NCBI GenBank assembly: GCA_016866415.1
Contig: VGML01000057.1
Coordinates: 1-11,134, forward strand
From: Bacteroidota bacterium
GTDB taxonomy: Bacteria > Bacteroidota > Bacteroidia > Flavobacteriales_D > Crocinitomicaceae
Length of the DNA: 11,134 bases
Direction of reading: 5' to 3'
A program made the translations under genes and the position numbers. The notes below the pieces were generated by a model. The model ran no database searches, was not told the origin of the DNA, and saw nothing but the letters and a program-made list of their open reading frames with translations. Below, piece after piece: positions 8,704 through 11,134 of the stretch (position 1 is the first letter of the stretch; every line of letters starts with the position of its first letter).

Positions 8704-8711
8704 TAACTTTG
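8704..8711 (+). promoter_or_regulatory. -7 promoter element abutting the DUF4159 start (leaderless candidate)
   Basis: TAACTTTG is a perfect TAnnTTTG match ending only three bases before the ATG at 8715. Transcription from Bacteroidota -7 elements normally begins a few bases downstream, so the mRNA would begin at or next to the A of the start codon. No -33 TTG is evident. Confidence 0.47.
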
Positions 8712-8714
8712 AAC

Positions 8715-9359
8715 ATGCGTAATTTAATCCTCGTCTTGTTGTTATTTCCTTTTAGTTCCTTTTCCCAGGGAACCTATCAATTGGCTGTTTTGAAATACAG
8801 TGGAGGAGGAGATTATTATGCGAATCCAACGGCACTTCCTAATTTGATTTCATTTTGCAACAAGGAACTCGGAACGAATATTTCGAAAGACGTTCCCTAT
8901 GTGGAAGTGGGTAGTAAAGATTTATACCTCTATCCGATGGTTCACATGACAGGGCACGGAAATGTTGTTTTTTCAAGAGCTGAGGCAGAGAATCTGAGAA
9001 ATTATCTTTTGGCAGGTGGATTTTTGCACATCGACGACAACTATGGAATGGATGAATTTATCCGCGTGGAGTTGAAAAAAGTCTTTCCAAATAACCAATT
9101 GGTGGAATTGCCTTCCAATCACCCGATTTTTAATCAAAAGTATAAATTCAATGGACCTCCCAAAATTCATGAGCACGATGGAAAGCGACCACAAGCGTTT
9201 GGCATCATTGAAAACGGTCGGTTGCTCTGTCTTTATACATACGAAACCGATTTAAGTGATGGGTGGGAAGATCCGCAAGTGCATAACGATCCGTCTGACA
9301 AGCGCAGACAAGCCTTGCAAATGGGTGCAAACATTATGATGTATGCGTTTATGAAATAA
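8715..9359 (+). CDS. Secreted DUF4159 domain protein
   Basis: A 214-residue protein matching the DUF4159 family, found widely in Bacteroidota with no assigned reaction. The N-terminus MRNLILVLLLFPFSSFS is a Sec signal peptide, with likely cleavage after Ser17 before Gln18, so the mature protein is exported. The single domain fills the rest. Typical features are LAVLKYSGGGDYY (23-35), the VHMTGHGNVVFS stretch (76-87), GGFLHIDDNYGMDEF (101-115) and the closing segment with DLSDGWEDP (179-187). The GGFLHIDD portion resembles the ThuA/glutamine-amidotransferase-like fold, but I cannot identify a catalytic triad. I prefer the ATG at 8715 to the TTG at 8709, because that TTG lies inside the -7 element and the ATG start gives a normal signal peptide. 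The acyltransferase gene follows 52 bp downstream. Confidence 0.9.
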   Translation: MRNLILVLLLFPFSSFSQGTYQLAVLKYSGGGDYYANPTALPNLISFCNKELGTNISKDVPYVEVGSKDLYLYPMVHMTGHGNVVFSRAEAENLRNYLLAGGFLHIDDNYGMDEFIRVELKKVFPNNQLVELPSNHPIFNQKYKFNGPPKIHEHDGKRPQAFGIIENGRLLCLYTYETDLSDGWEDPQVHNDPSDKRRQALQMGANIMMYAFMK

Positions 9360-9381
9360 ATCGTTTTGAGTTAATTCCACT

Positions 9382-9389
9382 TAACTTTG
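9382..9389 (+). promoter_or_regulatory. Candidate -7 promoter element for the acyltransferase gene
   Basis: TAACTTTG is a perfect TAnnTTTG match. It lies within an 11-bp string, CTTAACTTTGA (9380-9390), identical to the one before the DUF4159 gene (8702-8712). It predicts transcription starting near 9393-9396, just before an ATG at 9397 and about 17 bases before the TTG start at 9412. Spacing to the nearest upstream TTTTG (9364-9368) is too short for a standard -33 element. Confidence 0.42.
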
Positions 9390-9411
9390 ACAGCGAATGA
9401 ATTAATTCCTT

Positions 9412-10530
9412 TTGAAAGAAAATAGCATTTCCAAAAATCACTTACAAACTCGTTTTCACGGACTTGATATTCTGCGTGGCATTGCCATTCTTTTTGTGAT
9501 GATTGGGCATACAACCTTGTTAATTCCCAAACCTTTGAAATCGTGGTATCAATTGATTCAATTGGATGGCGTGGCATTTTTCTTTGTCTTGAGTGGATTT
9601 TTAATTGGTGGAATTTTGCTCCGACAAATGGAAAAGGAGCCGTTTACATTCAAGAAAGCGAAAGATTTTTTAATTCGACGCTGGTTTCGAACGCTACCGA
9701 ATTACTTTGTTGTTCTAATTTTTTTAGTCGTATTCAGTTATTTATTTGATACCATAAAATATAGAGGTTTTGACTGGACCTATTTCTTTTTCATGCAAAA
9801 TATGAGTCAAGGAACACGCGGTTTTTTCGGTGAGTCCTGGAGTTTGGCCGTTGAAGAATATTTCTATTTGTTTTTGGCGAGCGTTGTATTTCTTCTTTCT
9901 AATTTTTTCAAAGAAAGATTAACACTTATATTCAATTGCATTATCATTTTTACCATTTTGTCAGTTCTAGGCTTTCGAATTTATTTGTTTTTCAATTCTG
10001 AACTCTTTGTTGAAGACATTCCATTTTTAACCTTTTGTCGCTTCGATTCCATCATGGTGGGTGTTCTTGGTGCTTGGTTATTCGTCAGCCGATCGAAAAT
10101 GAAGTTTTCTTGGGCTTGGATTTCGCTGATTTTGGGAGTTGGAGTCTTAATCTTGTTGAAACTGACCGCCTTTTTGTCGGATTATTTGGCCATTGTTTAT
10201 TTTCCTTTGTTTCGATCATTGTCGGTTTTGATGATGTTTCCACTCTTGTTCATTTGGCAAAACAAGGGCACGCTTGTTGAACGCTTTTTAGTTTTCACTG
10301 GAAAGATCTCTTATTCACTTTATTTAATCAATCTTTGTGTGGTCATGTATATCGTGATTGAATTCGTTATCAACAAGACTTGGGAGAAAACCAATTTTGA
10401 AACTGACATTTGGTATTGGCTAATTCCAGTTTATTGGTTGGTCAGTTATCTTTTGGCAACAATATTATACTACAAAATTGAGATCCCCTTTTTGAAATTG
10501 AGGGATAAGATGGTTCCGAATGATGGTTGA
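9412..10530 (+). CDS. Acyltransferase-3 (OafA/YrhL-like) integral membrane protein
   Basis: Membrane acyltransferase family that transfers acetyl or other acyl groups to sugars of exported polysaccharides or other envelope glycans. The acceptor cannot be predicted here. At 372 residues it is the usual single-domain size, with about ten hydrophobic helices and no extra periplasmic domain. Family signatures are LDILRGIAI (18-26) followed by the conserved His33 in MIGHTT, FFVLSGFLI (57-65), RRWFRTLP (89-96), ESWSLAVEEYFY (141-152), and GKISYSLYLIN (297-307), where the usual His after YL is Asn. The start is TTG at 9412, because the frame is closed by TAA at 9403-9405. An in-frame ATG at 9397 sits just before that stop. 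It is probably transcribed from its own promoter but could also be read through from the DUF4159 gene. Confidence 0.9.
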   Translation: MKENSISKNHLQTRFHGLDILRGIAILFVMIGHTTLLIPKPLKSWYQLIQLDGVAFFFVLSGFLIGGILLRQMEKEPFTFKKAKDFLIRRWFRTLPNYFVVLIFLVVFSYLFDTIKYRGFDWTYFFFMQNMSQGTRGFFGESWSLAVEEYFYLFLASVVFLLSNFFKERLTLIFNCIIIFTILSVLGFRIYLFFNSELFVEDIPFLTFCRFDSIMVGVLGAWLFVSRSKMKFSWAWISLILGVGVLILLKLTAFLSDYLAIVYFPLFRSLSVLMMFPLLFIWQNKGTLVERFLVFTGKISYSLYLINLCVVMYIVIEFVINKTWEKTNFETDIWYWLIPVYWLVSYLLATILYYKIEIPFLKLRDKMVPNDG

Positions 10531-10572
10531 TTCAATTTTTTTTTTACATTTATTGAATTGAAAAATTGTAAA

Positions 10573-11134
10573 ATGAAAAGTAGTTATCGTTTTAGTTCAA
10601 ATGACTTAATTGGAGTTAGTCAATTAGTCAAAATTTTTAATGAAGGAGGATTTACGATTAATCGCTTACCTGAAATTTATATAGATGATGACCCAAAGCC
10701 TTTGTATAGAGTTCCAAATGAACTGAATAATAGACCAAAAGAGGAAATTACCATTGATTTACTTGGCGTTTACAAATTCAAGGTTTACAATCCAAAATGT
10801 ATCAAACGCATCTCTCAGAAAATATTCACTGAAGAAGGGAAAATTATACTTTATTCAAAGCGAATTGAAGAATATGCTAAAATGCATAAATTGAATGTAG
10901 AGACAGTTTATTTTGTTGTTTTGATGCACGAATTAGGTCATTGGTTTTGCCATTGGGCGGAATCGAAAGTGCATTATTATGAGGATAACCAATTTCCAGA
11001 ATGGGGTAAAAGATGGCTTTTGGGTTATAATTTTGGTAATAGAAAAACAGATGAGGCACTAGCGAACATTTGTGTTTATTGGATTTTAAACCACAAAGAT
11101 GTTATCAATAAATTCAGTCAAGATATTATTGATG
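10573..11134 (+). CDS. Putative HELGH zinc metallopeptidase-like protein (3' end outside window)
   Basis: An open frame of 187 codons runs from ATG 10573 to the window edge without a stop. Residues 119-123 read HELGH (nt 10927-10941), inside a hydrophobic helix-like segment VVLMHELGHWFCHW, which is the zincin active-site pattern with two His ligands and a general-base Glu. A candidate third ligand is Glu161 in TDEALAN, 38 residues on, reminiscent of the Glu-containing EAN helix in ImmA/IrrE-type (DUF955) peptidases. The N-terminal 110 residues are polar and unrecognised, with no signal peptide or membrane segment, so the protein is probably cytoplasmic. I do not recognise the exact family. 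It begins 42 bp after the acyltransferase stop in the same direction. The spacer carries a T10 tract. Confidence 0.75.
   Translation, partial: MKSSYRFSSNDLIGVSQLVKIFNEGGFTINRLPEIYIDDDPKPLYRVPNELNNRPKEEITIDLLGVYKFKVYNPKCIKRISQKIFTEEGKIILYSKRIEEYAKMHKLNVETVYFVVLMHELGHWFCHWAESKVHYYEDNQFPEWGKRWLLGYNFGNRKTDEALANICVYWILNHKDVINKFSQDIID

Noticed and set aside
8709..8711. TTG as the start of the DUF4159 protein
   Set aside because: It lies within the perfect -7 element TAACTTTG. The ATG six bases later gives a normal signal peptide.
10545..10552. TACATTTA as a -7 element for the metallopeptidase-like gene
   Set aside because: It lacks the final G of TAnnTTTG and has no -33 partner. The position is plausible but the match is too weak to list.
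1..11134. tRNA or rRNA genes, CRISPR arrays, insertion sequences, riboswitches, defence or toxin-antitoxin modules
   Set aside because: I found no cloverleaf, repeat-spacer pattern, transposase, terminal inverted repeats or recognisable defence gene anywhere in the window.

Overview
This window looks like a chromosomal housekeeping segment from a member of the Bacteroidota, most likely the Flavobacteriales. The evidence is AT-rich DNA, no clear Shine-Dalgarno sequences before the genes, several perfect matches to the Bacteroidota -7 promoter element TAnnTTTG in the intergenic gaps, a secreted DUF4159 protein with a signal peptide cleaved before Gln, and a small DUF1566-type protein. The genus cannot be fixed from the sequence alone.

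Layout. Positions 1-4109 (+) hold rpoC (RNA polymerase beta'), complete except for about the first 65 codons. A near-ideal palindromic terminator (4127-4160) separates it from the convergent accA-recG pair on the minus strand: recG (4159-6255, branch-migration helicase) lies 21 bp downstream of accA (6277-7230, acetyl-CoA carboxylase alpha). A 161-bp divergent gap leads to ispE (7392-8201, +; non-mevalonate isoprenoid pathway). A small DUF1566/Lcl-like gene (8246-8569, -) converges on ispE. Two plus-strand genes follow: a secreted DUF4159 protein (8715-9359) and an acyltransferase-3 family membrane protein (9412-10530). A putative HELGH-type zinc metallopeptidase begins at 10573 and runs off the right edge.

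Function. The left two-thirds is core metabolism and information processing: transcription, DNA repair, the first step of fatty acid synthesis and isoprenoid precursor synthesis. The right third is more accessory in character: a putative protein-fold domain protein, a secreted protein, an envelope acyltransferase and a metallopeptidase-like protein. I see no mobile element, CRISPR array, RNA gene, toxin-antitoxin pair or recognisable defence system. The points that most deserve a second look are a probably leaderless DUF4159 mRNA, an in-frame ATG-AAT-TAA just before the TTG start of the acyltransferase, the terminator shared by rpoC and recG, and the unfinished metallopeptidase gene at the right edge.
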